NCBI RefSeq assembly: GCF_000956535.1
Contig: NZ_JYIY01000076.1
Location: 62,001 to 126,000, forward strand
Direction of reading: 5' to 3'
Length of the DNA stretch: 64,000 bases
From: Microbacterium ginsengisoli
GTDB lineage: Bacteria > Actinomycetota > Actinomycetes > Actinomycetales > Microbacteriaceae
The stretch's first letter is position 1. Every line of letters starts with the position of its first letter. Shown in pieces: positions 63,553-64,000 of the stretch. The notes under the pieces are model-generated. The model was given only the letters and a program-made list of their open reading frames with translations. It searched no databases and was not told the DNA's origin. Position numbers and translations under genes: made by a program.

Positions 63553-64000
63553 TCAGGCGCGCAGCCAGACCGTGGTGTCGGCGGGCAGGGTCTTCTCGAT
63601 GCCCGGTTCGCTCGCGACGAGAACGTCGCCGGCGGGCAGCGCCACCGGGGATGCCCCGACGTTCGCGACGACCGTCACGTCGCCGTTGCGGAACGCGATG
63701 ACGTCGTCGCCGAACCCGTCGAGCCACTCGACGGCGCCGGCGCCCAGACCGTAGGCGCGACGTGTCGCGAGCAGGTCGCGGTAGAGCGACAGGGTGGAGT
63801 CGGGGTCGCCGGTCTCGGCGTCGCGGGCGTGCTCCGCCCATTCCGCCGGCTGGGGCAGCCACGACGCGCCCGTCGAGTTGAAGCCGAACGAGGGGCCGGT
63901 CGACGTCCAGGGCAGGGGCACGCGGCATCCGTCACGGCCGTACTTCTCGTGGTTCGTGCGGAACCACGTCGGGTCCTGGCGCTTGTCGTCGGGGATGTCG
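63553..64000 (-). CDS. GH13-family alpha-glucosidase (C-terminal part, 5' end beyond right edge)
   Basis: Only the last 149 residues are visible. They include NHEKYGRDGCRVPLPW near the end of the TIM barrel, a motif of oligo-1,6-glucosidase/alpha-glucosidase subfamily enzymes, and the C-terminal beta domain with SLYRDLLATRRAYGLGAG and VTVVANVGASPVALP. The catalytic Asp and Glu residues lie upstream, outside the window. The enzyme would cleave alpha-linked glucosides, probably from starch, maltose or trehalose metabolism. Confidence 0.88.
   Translation of the reverse strand, partial: DIPDDKRQDPTWFRTNHEKYGRDGCRVPLPWTSTGPSFGFNSTGASWLPQPAEWAEHARDAETGDPDSTLSLYRDLLATRRAYGLGAGAVEWLDGFGDDVIAFRNGDVTVVANVGASPVALPAGDVLVASEPGIEKTLPADTTVWLRA

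Overview
This window is a contiguous piece of chromosome from a high-GC actinobacterium. The best guess is a Microbacterium-like member of the Microbacteriaceae. The evidence is GC-rich third codon positions, GTG and TTG starts, the fhaA-fhaB-pstP-rodA cell-wall signalling locus, a NucS mismatch endonuclease, a DivIVA-type coiled-coil protein, SufS/SufU, and many genes that look leaderless. There are no transposases, integrases, phage genes or CRISPR arrays, so it reads as core chromosome with a few accessory transport and regulator modules. Two genes are cut by the edges: rodA on the left and a GH13 glycosidase on the right.

Layout. 1-3840: minus-strand fhaA-fhaB-pstP-rodA operon. 3992-4075: tRNA-Leu(CAG). 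4127-9822: an SDR, a cold-shock protein, a rhomboid-like/DUF2156 membrane enzyme, a HAD phosphatase, NucS and a VOC protein. 9831-12189: MFS exporter divergent from a LacI regulator with a palindromic operator between them. 12312-18585: six-gene Mrp cation/proton antiporter operon (A+B fused, C, D, E, F, G). 18582-21108: DHA2-type MFS and a secreted SLT-domain protein. 21409-24323: two divergent regulator/NAD(P)-enzyme pairs (HxlR and TetR). 24475-27736: TetR, degenerate ABC-ATPase-like protein and YhgE/Pip membrane protein. 27796-36136: argG, a Pr6Pr-family membrane protein, purA, lactonase, hydrolase, NADP-reductase/MarR pair, AI-2E exporter and chorismate mutase. 36296-44256: DivIVA-like protein, small membrane proteins, GNAT, purL. 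44343-48290: secreted crystallin-fold protein, ECF sigma factor with a membrane partner, ArsR regulator plus double AHSA1 protein. 48315-56166: kdp operon with an extra 27-residue membrane ORF at its head. 56353-58070: sufS-sufU. 58115-60226: KimA-like APC permease. 60345-64000: DUF1801, M20 amidohydrolase, saccharopine dehydrogenase-like protein and GH13.

How the genes fit together. Ion homeostasis stands out: the window encodes a full Mrp Na+(K+)/H+ antiporter, a full Kdp high-affinity K+ pump with its sensor and regulator, and a KimA-like transporter. Five divergent or local regulator modules (LacI, HxlR, TetR twice, MarR) each have a clear inverted repeat next to the regulator, which suggests autoregulation together with the neighbour.

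Genome-wide signals. A 16-bp palindrome, GGATGCCGCGGCATCC, occurs nine times by eye. Five copies sit just after 3' ends of genes, where they form terminator-like hairpins, and four lie inside genes. Thirteen genes, mostly first in their transcription unit, have a TAnnnT-like -10 element ending six or seven bases before the start codon, the signature of leaderless transcripts. All functional calls rest on reading the sequence and recalling family motifs; no database search was run.
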